Shown here piece by piece: positions 25,172 through 33,522 of a DNA stretch of 40,197 nucleotides. Under the pieces are notes generated by a model. It did no database searches, was not told the DNA's origin, and saw only the letters and a list, made by a program, of their open reading frames with translations. The stretch lies in assembly GCA_013360405.1 (NCBI GenBank), contig JABWBR010000045.1:1-40197 (forward strand). Reading direction: 5' to 3'. How positions within the stretch are numbered: position 1 is the stretch's first letter; each line of letters begins with the position of its first letter. Position numbers and translations under genes: made by a program. The DNA is from Saprospiraceae bacterium. Its GTDB lineage: Bacteria > Bacteroidota > Bacteroidia > Chitinophagales > Saprospiraceae.

Positions 25172-27327
25172 TATTTCAGCAAAATGATCCTTTTGGTAAT
25201 TTGTTCATTATTGCTAATTAACCGGATAAAATTAATGCCATATAATAGATCTCTTTTGTCAATATATACATTATATACACCTCGGTTAAACTGTCCATCA
25301 ATTATTGTATTGTTTATTGTCCCAAATTGATTAATAATTTGTATTTTAACACTGGCAAAGTCTTCATCGATCTTAAAGAAAATCGTTCCTCCATCAGTAG
25401 TTGGATTTGGATAAATAAAGAAATCAATTTGTGGGTTGTTACTCACAATATTATACATTGTAGCTTGGTTTGATGATAAATTAGCTTCAATAATACTTTT
25501 GTCATTGCTATACCTCTTGTCAAGAGGTAAGTACGTTAGTTCTTTTTTTAATTCATTATTTGAAGGAATTGTACCTGACAAAACTCCAATTGAATCCAAT
25601 TTTTCAGCAATGCTTTCTACTTCATAAATAGTTGAAAAGGGATTGTATTGGGTCCCATTAGCTCTATATGTAAACGGTCCTACCTCATTATCTCCAGGGT
25701 TATCTACACTTATTGATGAACTTAAATCCGGAGTTATAGGGGGAAATAGAAGCCCCTCACTTGGGCTCAAATAAATATAAATACTATCTACAACAGGATA
25801 ATTAACAATAATAGGGGTTATTTGGATTGAATCCTGATATGGACACTGATTCTCGTGAATGCATACTACATATTTATAGAGAGTATCAACAGGCATATTA
25901 TTTTGATCAACCTGAATATAAGTTTTTTGAACAAAGGGTACTGAGAATTCTCCATTATAAAAGCTATGTACTTTTTTTTCGCCATTAAAATATGTAAAAG
26001 AGAGACAGAGCTGATCATCGTTATCATTACAACCAATATATTGTATCAAATTTTCCTTGAACAAGTGTTTATTTCTTTCATGCTTCGCTAATGGTCCTAG
26101 TACTAAATCCTGAATACTAGATTCCCAATTAGGATACCAATAATAATCGGTTATTTCAGCAGATGTATTATTGTTGTGCATATATTTTTCAAGAATAACC
26201 CACCCTGACATGCCAATTTTAATTAATTTATGTGCATCACTTCTTTTTATTATGCCAGATCCAAGAACATCTGAATAATTCGACCATGTAAAAATCCACC
26301 AGTCTCCCTTATCTGCTTCTGTAATTAAGATTGCAACACTATCAAGGCCATCATATATATTTTCGGACCAATCTATTAATGGAAAATTTGAATAATATGT
26401 TCCCCATGGCCCATCACTCCATTCGTTATGAGGTGATGGAGCATACTGGTGATTACCAAAAATATCGATTCCATCACATGCAGGAGGGGAAAAAAAAATT
26501 GGCCCTAGTAGTGTGTATGATTTTAAAAGTTTTTGAGAGAGAGTGAGGATATCTCCATTTTGGGCATTGTAATAATTACATACGTCTGTAGGGCCATAAT
26601 TTGGTGGCAAACCACAATTTGATATTGAATATACCCCATTACAATTTATAGTACAATCAGATCTAGCCCCCCATAAATGAGGATGTGCCCCCAAAACCCA
26701 TAGTGGATAGTTTATGATACTTGGGTGGCAGATGTTTATTTTAATATCTCCGGCTGGCCCATGAGGATCAATTCCGAAGAAAGGAGGCGCATCAAGATCA
26801 CAATTTAATTGTTCCGAATTTTCCCAAAAATATGCGCGATTCAGAAAAACATATTCTGTATTTGAATCAGGAATGATGATTTCATCAAGATCAAGCACCG
26901 ATCCTTTGTGAGCGTTTCGTAGATCAATAGGTATATATATAGGAGGCTCAAGATTAAGACGTTCAGTACAATAAATCCATTTAGAATAATTCCCATTTGA
27001 CCATTGATCCGTACCTATAATATGAGGCAATTCTAACTCTTCAGAGTAAAAGTACATATTTTTATATATAGCATCCCAATTTTCCAATTCAGAATAAACA
27101 TCTCCGTTAGCTTTTACTAATAAAGCTGCGCCATTTGATAACTTAAAACTCATATTATCGTGCGCGCCCAAAATAATGGATGAATCGCCAATGTTTAAAG
27201 AGATAGGAGTGCCACCATAATTGCCTTGTAAATACAATAGGCAATCTTGAGAACATAAAGCAATCGGGAAAAGTATACTCAACGTGACGAGTATCTTTTT
27301 TAATGAACTCTTTTTATTCTTTTTCAT
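25171..27327 (-). CDS. Secreted protein with T9SS type A sorting domain, unknown function
   Basis: A 718-residue protein. A lysine-rich start and hydrophobic core (ILVTLSILFPIALCSQ) form the signal peptide. The body is rich in Asn, Tyr, Trp and Gly and I do not recognise a domain. N-terminal residues include LQGNYGGTPISLNIGDSSII, and a Cys-rich stretch lies near DCTINCNGVYSISNCGLPPN. The C-terminal ~80 residues are a T9SS sorting domain (FFIYPNPTTDGGTIFFKIDE, ending KRIILLK), so it should be exported by T9SS. It is one of the most AT-rich genes here. It follows the fibre-like gene by 62 nt on the same strand and is probably co-transcribed. Its stop codon TAG overlaps an IS end by one base, so its native downstream sequence was replaced by the insertion. 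Confidence 0.8.
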   Translation of the reverse strand: MKKNKKSSLKKILVTLSILFPIALCSQDCLLYLQGNYGGTPISLNIGDSSIILGAHDNMSFKLSNGAALLVKANGDVYSELENWDAIYKNMYFYSEELELPHIIGTDQWSNGNYSKWIYCTERLNLEPPIYIPIDLRNAHKGSVLDLDEIIIPDSNTEYVFLNRAYFWENSEQLNCDLDAPPFFGIDPHGPAGDIKINICHPSIINYPLWVLGAHPHLWGARSDCTINCNGVYSISNCGLPPNYGPTDVCNYYNAQNGDILTLSQKLLKSYTLLGPIFFSPPACDGIDIFGNHQYAPSPHNEWSDGPWGTYYSNFPLIDWSENIYDGLDSVAILITEADKGDWWIFTWSNYSDVLGSGIIKRSDAHKLIKIGMSGWVILEKYMHNNNTSAEITDYYWYPNWESSIQDLVLGPLAKHERNKHLFKENLIQYIGCNDNDDQLCLSFTYFNGEKKVHSFYNGEFSVPFVQKTYIQVDQNNMPVDTLYKYVVCIHENQCPYQDSIQITPIIVNYPVVDSIYIYLSPSEGLLFPPITPDLSSSISVDNPGDNEVGPFTYRANGTQYNPFSTIYEVESIAEKLDSIGVLSGTIPSNNELKKELTYLPLDKRYSNDKSIIEANLSSNQATMYNIVSNNPQIDFFIYPNPTTDGGTIFFKIDEDFASVKIQIINQFGTINNTIIDGQFNRGVYNVYIDKRDLLYGINFIRLISNNEQITKRIILLK

Positions 27328-27389
27328 GATATTAATTTAATTCGCTGAAAAAATGACATTTAAAGATCGGCTTTTTATCGAATACTTTT

Positions 27390-28337
27390 CTATTCTGCCT
27401 TGCCATGTAGTCGAGCTTTTAATTGCTCAATTTCATTATTTTGATATATGATATATAGGGTTATCTCTTCTATTTTTCTCAATAAGATTGCATTCATTTC
27501 TCCCACGTCAATGCCATTGTCTTGTATGTCATGTACGTTTGGGACATCAGGTAAATGCCGATTATTCTTAATGAATTCTTCAACTTCCTTAAGCTCCATT
27601 AATCTATAATTATTATCAAACACATAATCCGGCCAATTCTGGGTAAATAATATTTTAACTTCAGTACACAGTATACCGCCATCCGTGAAAATCCGGTAGT
27701 TACTCAGGCTTGAGTGGGGTGTATAATCTGTACCAACAAATAACCTGTCCTGAATTGTTTCCTTGCCCTTTATTAAAGCATTTCCTTTTACGACTAACCT
27801 TTCCTGGGGTTTTTCTTCGCCAATACCTAAGTTTCCGGTTTGTGTCAATGACATATACAGATTACCACTTCCGTAGTTGCCATTATACCACCGTAACGCT
27901 CTTACCCCTGCTGCGACGTCAGATGTGTTGTAAAAATTATCAGAAATAGCAGCATTGAATCCAATCTGGTAGCCTTCTGAAGGAATGTGAAGGCTTGTAG
28001 CCGGCGTCATAATGCCTAAACCGATTCTACCAGAATCTGTGATGATCATTTGGTTTTTTGCCGCAGTAAGCCCTGTTCGGAATATTAGACTCGAAGGCAG
28101 TGAATTAGAGGTGACATTCCCAGAAGCATATGCCAATATCGATGCCCCAATCTGGAATTGATTAGAGGGGGTCAATCCACGAAATGTTAACTTGCCAATT
28201 GTGTCTCCGCTGGAAATAGGCGAAGGACCACTATTATATCTTGAAAATATTGCGTTTGGGTCACTGCCGCTAAATTGAGCAATAAGACCGCAAGGTAGAG
28301 CAAGTAACAAGCTAGCTATCCATATTAATTTATTCAT
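27390..28337 (-). CDS. Secreted fibre-like protein (Bacteroidota tail-fibre-type C terminus)
   Basis: A 315-residue protein. The signal peptide is MNKLIWIASLLLALPCGLIA. Repeated short beta elements follow (GRIGLGIMTPATSLHI, GNLGIGEEKPQERLVVKG, DRLFVGTDYTP), as in trimeric fibre shafts. The C-terminal ~85 residues (NWPDYVFDNNYRLMELKEVE, IKNNRHLPDVPN, NGIDVGEMNAILLRKIEEIT, then a helix ending EIEQLKARL) are a well-known Bacteroidota pattern on secreted fibre or tail-fibre-like proteins. The final helix probably forms a coiled coil. It is likely a surface or extracellular fibre. It is the first gene of a two-gene unit with the T9SS-sorted protein. A dispersed repeat lies 45 bp upstream and may hold the promoter. 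Confidence 0.8.
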   Translation of the reverse strand: MNKLIWIASLLLALPCGLIAQFSGSDPNAIFSRYNSGPSPISSGDTIGKLTFRGLTPSNQFQIGASILAYASGNVTSNSLPSSLIFRTGLTAAKNQMIITDSGRIGLGIMTPATSLHIPSEGYQIGFNAAISDNFYNTSDVAAGVRALRWYNGNYGSGNLYMSLTQTGNLGIGEEKPQERLVVKGNALIKGKETIQDRLFVGTDYTPHSSLSNYRIFTDGGILCTEVKILFTQNWPDYVFDNNYRLMELKEVEEFIKNNRHLPDVPNVHDIQDNGIDVGEMNAILLRKIEEITLYIIYQNNEIEQLKARLHGKAE

Positions 28338-28381
28338 AAGTATCAGATTTTAAGATTATTAAGAATTGAATTATATCAAAA

Positions 28382-28467
28382 TATCTGTTTGGGTGTGCTC
28401 AAGGAATTTTGTTTTTTGGGCCAACAGGAAAAACCAACACTTCCTCTTCCACAAATATGCACTCCCC
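28382..28467. repeat. Dispersed repeat, copy 2 (uninterrupted)
   Basis: This is the relative of the split repeat at 24428-24675. On the minus strand it holds CATATTTG (28452-28459 region) with a TTG about 20 nt further upstream, a possible promoter for the fibre-like gene starting at 28337. The gene-free stretch 28338-28751 also contains a 13-bp direct repeat (AGCACTATTGTTC at 28482 and 28502). A short open frame across 28376-28606 has no support as a gene. Confidence 0.65.
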
Positions 28468-28710
28468 CCACAACACCCCCAAGCACTATTGTTCCATCCT
28501 TAGCACTATTGTTCGCTTCGGTGTTGGTGCATGAAAAAGGAAAACTAAAATCCGCCCCTACGCTTTTTGTGGGGACACAGATAGACATAATAATTGATGG
28601 CTCCACTTAGCAATTATTCCATATTGGGCACAACATAACATTGGACATACCATTTTGCCAAAAATTGGGTATTCCCTTATTTATTCCTTTTTTTATTCCC
28701 TTAGATTCTT

Positions 28711-28718
28711 TAAATTTG
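28711..28718 (+). promoter_or_regulatory. -7 promoter box for the twin membrane protein genes
   Basis: TAAATTTG matches the Bacteroidota TAnnTTTG box and lies 33 nt before the ATG at 28752, giving a leader of about 27 nt. The expected TTG about 19-20 nt upstream is TTT in a T-rich run. The stretch 28667-28705 repeats TATTCCCTTA twice. Confidence 0.45.
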
Positions 28719-28751
28719 CAATTAACCTAATGTGCTCATAATCAGAACCAA

Positions 28752-29927
28752 ATGGCAAGAACAGAAAAACTTTCATCAGATGATCTCGAGCTGCTCAGAG
28801 AAAAGATCCGAAAGAAATTCCAATATAGAATGCCCGGGAAAGAGATTCCAGGATCTACCTACAAAGAAGCTTATGAGGATTTGCGCGAGGATATTTTAAA
28901 ACAAGCCCCCGATGGCAAGGGGTCGGTAAGCCTTAACCGATTGCGAAAACTGTTTTATTACACTGATCCTAAATTCTGCTCTGAAGACAAACTGGAAAAT
29001 GCTGTATTTGGGAAGGATTTTTTATCTGTGCTTGAGCTTTATATCTCGGATGAAAATGGTACACAACAAAGGCCTGTTCAATATGAACCATCCTTCAAAG
29101 GTACAAAGAGATGGATTTGGCTTGGTAGCCTAGGGCTTTTGATTATCACTTTTCTAAGCATGGTAGCTTTATTAAATTCCAAAGTCACAAAGAAAGAAAT
29201 CGGATGGAAAGAAGATTTTACGAGCCTTTCTAAAGATAGTCTTAAAGCAAGAGGATGGGAAATTTGGGATTCTGTTCCAAACGAGTGGCCAAATCAATTA
29301 AAGCCAGGGTATTTAACGCTGTACACAATACCTGGAGATTATTGGGTTAAGCCAGGTGAATCCCGAACAATAGGAAACTTTCTTGTTAAGCGAATTGACT
29401 GTGATTGCTGTATTGTTACTATGAAAATTAATGGTTTTTTTCCTTCTCAAAATCATCAACAAGTAGGTTTTTTCATTCTTGACGAAAAGAATCCACGAAA
29501 AAACAATCTTAAATACACATACAGATATGCCAAAATCAAAAAAAGGGATTTGCACCATGAGGATATTCTATTTGAAATAGAAGAAATTGGCTTAGAAACA
29601 TTCAACCAAAAGGAAGGAGAAATAATTGATTACGACCAAATGACACTTTGCGATCTTCAAAAAATAACCCCTAGGCCATGTTTGGATACCGTTCAATTAC
29701 AAATTCGGTTTGCAAATGGAAGCGCAGAATTTTATTGGCAAGAAGGAAATGATTGGCAAGGGTTCCGCGCGACTACCATGCATGCGCTTGCTTACAATTT
29801 TAAACCTCATTACCTTGGCATAACTGCAATTCAAGGATTAACAAAAGAAGATTATACGCCACTCGGCGCAAAAAATATACCGGCATTTATTGACTTTGTA
29901 AAAGTTGAACCATGCAGTAGCAATTAA
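28752..29927 (+). CDS. Single-pass membrane protein: helical N-domain plus ConA-like ectodomain (paralog 1)
   Basis: A 391-residue protein with no signal peptide. Residues 1-98 form a charged helical cytoplasmic domain (LELLREKIRKKF, TYKEAYEDLREDIL, SVSLNRLRKLFYYTD, VFGKDFLSVLELYI). It resembles small helical N-domains of Bacteroidota regulatory proteins with an S-x-N-x-LRRLF pattern, but I know no formal name. One transmembrane helix (about 121-142) follows basic residues, so N-in/C-out. The ectodomain (about 150-391) matches the concanavalin-like fold of DUF1349 and beta-xylosidase C-terminal domains: GWKEDFTSLS, GYLTLYTIPGDYW, NFLVKRIDCDCC, QNHQQVGFFILDE. Its cysteines (DCDCC, CDLQK, RPCLD, EPCSS) could form disulfides. 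A glycan-sensing receptor is inferred. The paralog follows 36 nt downstream. Confidence 0.75.
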   Translation: MARTEKLSSDDLELLREKIRKKFQYRMPGKEIPGSTYKEAYEDLREDILKQAPDGKGSVSLNRLRKLFYYTDPKFCSEDKLENAVFGKDFLSVLELYISDENGTQQRPVQYEPSFKGTKRWIWLGSLGLLIITFLSMVALLNSKVTKKEIGWKEDFTSLSKDSLKARGWEIWDSVPNEWPNQLKPGYLTLYTIPGDYWVKPGESRTIGNFLVKRIDCDCCIVTMKINGFFPSQNHQQVGFFILDEKNPRKNNLKYTYRYAKIKKRDLHHEDILFEIEEIGLETFNQKEGEIIDYDQMTLCDLQKITPRPCLDTVQLQIRFANGSAEFYWQEGNDWQGFRATTMHALAYNFKPHYLGITAIQGLTKEDYTPLGAKNIPAFIDFVKVEPCSSN

Positions 29928-29963
29928 ATTTTAACAAATTCTTACACAAAATATAAGGAATTA

Positions 29964-31130
29964 ATGGCAAGGACTCAAAAGTTATCATTAACCGAGCTTA
30001 GCATACTCAGAGAAAGAATTCAAGCTCGATTTAATAATAGAGTGCCAGGAAAAAAATTAACAGGAACCACCTATAAGGAGGCTTACGAAGACTTGCGTAA
30101 CGATATCCTATTATTAAACCCGGAAGGAGAAAGTGCAGTAAGCCTTAACCGATTGCGAAAACTGTTTTATTACACTGACCCTCAAATCTGTTCAGAAGAT
30201 AAGTTAGAGAACCCAATATTCGGGAAAGATTTTTTATCTGTACTTGACAATTATATTGCAGATGAAAAAGATATTATATACAAAAAGGATGAATTATCCC
30301 ATTCCCTGAACAGAAGAAAACAGTTGATATGGATTGGGCTCTTTGGGTTTTCAATTCTTACGTTATTTAGTGTATGCTTTCTTTTCATATTTGGTACCAA
30401 AGACGTGGAACGTGGATGGAAAGAAGACTTTTCAACTCTTTCCTTTAAGAACCTCAAAGAAAAAGGATGGGAAATATGGGATTATGACGCTACCTATTTT
30501 TCCAAACAATTAGTGGATTCAGGTTATTTGACTTTATATACTTTGCCAGGAGATTATTGGGGAAAACCAGGCGAGAATCGTATAATAAAAAATTTATTAG
30601 TGCGAAGAATAGATTGTGAGTGTTGTATTATTAGGATTAAATTCAAGAATTTTTATCCGTACCAAAATTATCAGCAACTTGCGACTTTTATAATGGCCAG
30701 GCAAAACCCCAGGGAAAATCACATTAAACTGAGTTTTACATACTGGCAGCCAGAAGACCGGGAAGTTAGTGTGGAAAAAAAATTAAGAGGCACTCAAGTA
30801 ATAATTCAGAAGAATGGAGAAATATCAGATATCGATAGTATGTCAATTTGTTACACAAGTTTAAAGCCGGCATATCCTTGTCCGGATACGCTTCAATATA
30901 GATTGACATTAAAAGAAAATAGAATGACATTTCAGTTCAAAGAGAACCCAGACTGGCAAGTATTTAGGATATCAAAAGAAATCAATTATTCTTTTGGATT
31001 TGAACCTTTTTACGTCGGAATTGGCGCTTTCCAGGGTACAACTGATTCAAAAGGTATACCCTTGAATGGAGATATTATCCCTGTTCTTATTGATTTTGTC
31101 GAAGTTGAACCTTGCAGCAATTCTGATTAA
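29964..31130 (+). CDS. Single-pass membrane protein: helical N-domain plus ConA-like ectodomain (paralog 2)
   Basis: A 388-residue protein that aligns with its upstream neighbour without gaps over the first 160 residues. It shares MART-KLS, PGK, TYKEAYEDLR-DIL, VSLNRLRKLFYYTDP, CSEDKLEN and FGKDFLSVL. The transmembrane helix is at about 121-143 after NRRKQ. The ectodomain keeps the same ConA-like pattern (GWKEDFSTLS, GYLTLYTLPGDYWGKPGENR, NLLVRRIDCECCIIRIKF, NYQQLATFIMARQNP, IDFVEVEPC) but is clearly more diverged than the N-domain, as expected if the two sense different ligands and share one cytoplasmic output. It is co-transcribed with paralog 1. No enzymatic output domain is present in either. 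It ends before a bidirectional terminator at 31188. Confidence 0.75.
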   Translation: MARTQKLSLTELSILRERIQARFNNRVPGKKLTGTTYKEAYEDLRNDILLLNPEGESAVSLNRLRKLFYYTDPQICSEDKLENPIFGKDFLSVLDNYIADEKDIIYKKDELSHSLNRRKQLIWIGLFGFSILTLFSVCFLFIFGTKDVERGWKEDFSTLSFKNLKEKGWEIWDYDATYFSKQLVDSGYLTLYTLPGDYWGKPGENRIIKNLLVRRIDCECCIIRIKFKNFYPYQNYQQLATFIMARQNPRENHIKLSFTYWQPEDREVSVEKKLRGTQVIIQKNGEISDIDSMSICYTSLKPAYPCPDTLQYRLTLKENRMTFQFKENPDWQVFRISKEINYSFGFEPFYVGIGAFQGTTDSKGIPLNGDIIPVLIDFVEVEPCSNSD

Positions 31131-31187
31131 TTTTCGTCTGAATCCTATTTAAAATTAATCCGCGCTCACCATACGCCCCCCCCATAA

Positions 31188-31228
31188 AAAAACCGGCCCC
31201 CCAGATTCCCTCCGAGCGGCCGGTTTTT
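31188..31228. terminator. Bidirectional hairpin terminator
   Basis: AAAAACCGGCC (31188-31198) and GGCCGGTTTTT (31218-31228) form a perfect 11-bp stem. The stem has an A run on one side and a T run on the other, so it works as an intrinsic terminator on both strands. It separates the convergent genes ending at 31130 and 31243. Confidence 0.85.
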
Positions 31229-31242
31229 CCCCGTCTGATAGT

Positions 31243-33354
31243 CTACTTCTTCGTCAGCCCTTTCTGATTAATCAGATCGTGCATGATGTTCAGCGTTTCG
31301 CGCAGGTAGGCGTCTTTAGAGATCGAGCTGAGCCAATCCTCGTTGCGGGCTTTCTTCGACTCGTCGGCCTGGATGCCCGACATATCTACCGGCAGGTTGC
31401 GCACACCCGTGTTGACGGGATTTTTGAAGAGGTCTTTGAAGGCCTGCGATTCTTCGCTGCGGGTCTTGCGGTAGTCCCTGAAGGCTTCCAGTTGCAGCGG
31501 GTAGGCTGTTTGGTCGTATTGCGTTTTAACGCGCTGGGCATACGAGGTAATTTGCTGGAACACCGGGTCGGCGCCGATGCGTTTCTGGCTGTTAGCCTTG
31601 ATCTTATCAAGTTTCGCGATTTTCATCACGTTTTGAGTATAAGAAACGGCGCCGATTTCGGTCCACTCCAGGGGATATTTTTCTTCCCTTTCGCCGGTTT
31701 CAATAAAAGCGTAGGCATCGGGCATTACGATATCGGGCGTAACGCCTTTGAGTTGTGTGGAGCCGCCGTTGATGCGATAGAATTTCTGCATCGTCAGCTT
31801 CACGTTGCCCAGTGGTTTTACCTCGCTGTGCGCCATTGCTACTGAGCGGTCGAGGTCGATGAAGCGCTGTACGGTGCCCTTGCCGAAGGTGGGAGTGCCC
31901 ACGATGACGGCGCGGTTGTAGTCTTGCAAGGCCGCAGCGATAATTTCGGAGGCGGAGGCGCTATTAGAGTTGACCATTACCACCAGCGGGCCGTCGTATT
32001 GTACGCCGGGATCGTTGTCGTTCATCACATCGGGGCTCTGGTTGCGCGATTTCACCTGCACGATAGGGCCTTTTTCGATGAAGTAGCCGGTCATGCGCAC
32101 TACGTCGCGCAGCGAGCCGCCGCCGTTGTTGCGCAGGTCGAGGATAATGCCGTTGACATTCTCTGATTTGAGCTTTTCGATTTCAATAGCTACGTCTTCG
32201 GCGCAGTTGCGGCCGTTTTCGTTCTCGAAATCTGCATAAAAGCTGGGCAAATATATATAGCCGACCTTTTCGCCGGGTTCTTTACCGTCGATGAGCAGCG
32301 ATTTGGCGAATTGTTCTTCGAGGATGACGATGTCGCGAATGATGGAGATCACCTTTACGGAGCCGTCTTTTTTCTTGACGGTAAGGCGCACTTCGGTGCC
32401 TTTGGCGCCGCGTACCTGCTGCACCACGTCGTCGATATACATGCCTTTGATATCCACGGGTTCATCATTGCCCTGGCCTACTTTGAGGATCACGTCGTCG
32501 GCTTCGAGTTCTTTGCCTTTCCAGGCGGGGCCGCCCACCACAATGCTCGATACCTTGGTGAGTTCGCCGTCGGTTTGCAACAGGGCGCCGATGCCTTCGA
32601 GGCGGCCGCTAAAGCGGATATCGAAGTTTTGCTTGTCGATGGGTTTGAAATAATTGGTATGGGGGTCGAAGACAGCCGTAATACAGTTGAGGTACAAGCT
32701 CAGTCGGTCGTCGCGCTTGAGTTTGCGTAGCCGCGAATCCCTGTCTTCAAAAATTTTGAGTATTTCTTCGCGGGCTTCTTTTTCGAGGGTTTCGGGCGAT
32801 TTGCGCTCGGCGTCGGCGCCGGCCTTTTCCTGGGCCTCGAGTTTGTCGACGTAGGTATCCAGCACTTCGTATTTGAGGTATTTGTGCCAGTATTGTTTCA
32901 ACTCGGCGTCGTTGGCGGCAAAGGGCAGCTTATCGCCGTCGAATTCGATGGTTTCTTTGGCCTCGAAATCGAAGGGCTGGGCCAGGATTTCGCGGTAAAA
33001 GCCCTGCGTTTTGTCGAGCGCAGCCAGGAATAAATCGCTGGAGAGGTTGAAAAAGTCGTAGTTGCCGGCCTGAGCCTGGTCGTCGAGCTGCAACTCGTAT
33101 GCTTTCAACTTGTCGATGTCGGCCTGGGTGAAATAACGCCGGCCGCCGTCGAGTTGGTCGAGATAATAATTGAAAACTTTTTTTGAAAAGTTGTCGTCAA
33201 TGGGTTGTGGTTGGTAGTGCATATCGGCCAGCCGCTTGAGCATGACCTGTATGAGTACCGCTTCCTTTTGCGCACTGTCGGGTCGCGGGAAATAGGCTGC
33301 CGCTATAAATCCTACGGCTACCAGAGAGAGAAAGATAGAGCCTCTGAATCTCAT
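31243..33354 (-). CDS. prc: Tail-specific (C-terminal processing) protease, S41 family
   Basis: A 703-residue protein. An N-terminal signal or anchor (MRFRGSIFLSLVAVGFIAAA) leads into the long helical N-domain of Prc/Tsp (EILKIFEDRDSRLRKLKRDD, FDPHTNYF). A PDZ domain follows at about 245-330 (GIGALLQTDGELTKVSSIVV, LEADDVILKVG). The S41 protease core carries NSNSASASEI and FGKGTVQ; the catalytic serine is S467 and the lysine K492, 25 apart as in the family. The C-terminal ~150 residues match the DUF3340-like tail. The length is close to E. coli Prc (about 680). It acts in the periplasm, degrading proteins from their C termini and processing envelope proteins. The gene stands alone, divergent from the cytochrome/DUF1080 fusion gene. 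The start is supported by the signal sequence. Confidence 0.95.
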   Translation of the reverse strand: MRFRGSIFLSLVAVGFIAAAYFPRPDSAQKEAVLIQVMLKRLADMHYQPQPIDDNFSKKVFNYYLDQLDGGRRYFTQADIDKLKAYELQLDDQAQAGNYDFFNLSSDLFLAALDKTQGFYREILAQPFDFEAKETIEFDGDKLPFAANDAELKQYWHKYLKYEVLDTYVDKLEAQEKAGADAERKSPETLEKEAREEILKIFEDRDSRLRKLKRDDRLSLYLNCITAVFDPHTNYFKPIDKQNFDIRFSGRLEGIGALLQTDGELTKVSSIVVGGPAWKGKELEADDVILKVGQGNDEPVDIKGMYIDDVVQQVRGAKGTEVRLTVKKKDGSVKVISIIRDIVILEEQFAKSLLIDGKEPGEKVGYIYLPSFYADFENENGRNCAEDVAIEIEKLKSENVNGIILDLRNNGGGSLRDVVRMTGYFIEKGPIVQVKSRNQSPDVMNDNDPGVQYDGPLVVMVNSNSASASEIIAAALQDYNRAVIVGTPTFGKGTVQRFIDLDRSVAMAHSEVKPLGNVKLTMQKFYRINGGSTQLKGVTPDIVMPDAYAFIETGEREEKYPLEWTEIGAVSYTQNVMKIAKLDKIKANSQKRIGADPVFQQITSYAQRVKTQYDQTAYPLQLEAFRDYRKTRSEESQAFKDLFKNPVNTGVRNLPVDMSGIQADESKKARNEDWLSSISKDAYLRETLNIMHDLINQKGLTKK

Positions 33355-33463
33355 AATTGCGGATTGATTTAATTATACTTCTTAATGTAAAGATACCTCG
33401 TTTGTTGTAAAATAGTTGTACCAGAATCGTGCCAAAGCAAATCTTTAACGTAATACTAACGAA

Positions 33464-33493
33464 TTGTATAATGTTTTGATTTTACTACCTTAG
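33464..33493 (+). promoter_or_regulatory. Promoter of the cytochrome/PA14/DUF1080 operon
   Basis: TTG (33464-33466), exactly 19 nt, then TACCTTAG (33486-33493) fit the Bacteroidota consensus apart from one base in the -7 box. The leader to the ATG at 33523 would be about 24 nt. Confidence 0.6.
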
Positions 33494-33522
33494 CGGAAAA
33501 TCAATTTTGCAATCCAATTGAC

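Noticed and set aside
28376-28606. 76-codon minus-strand open frame upstream of the fibre-like gene
   Set aside because: It consists largely of the dispersed repeat. The corresponding frame at the other copy is not conserved as a protein, and no start signal is seen.
33355-33420. Promoter for prc with TATCTTTA about 35 nt upstream
   Set aside because: The -7-like box lacks the final G and no TTG lies at the right distance on the minus strand, so the call was too weak to list.
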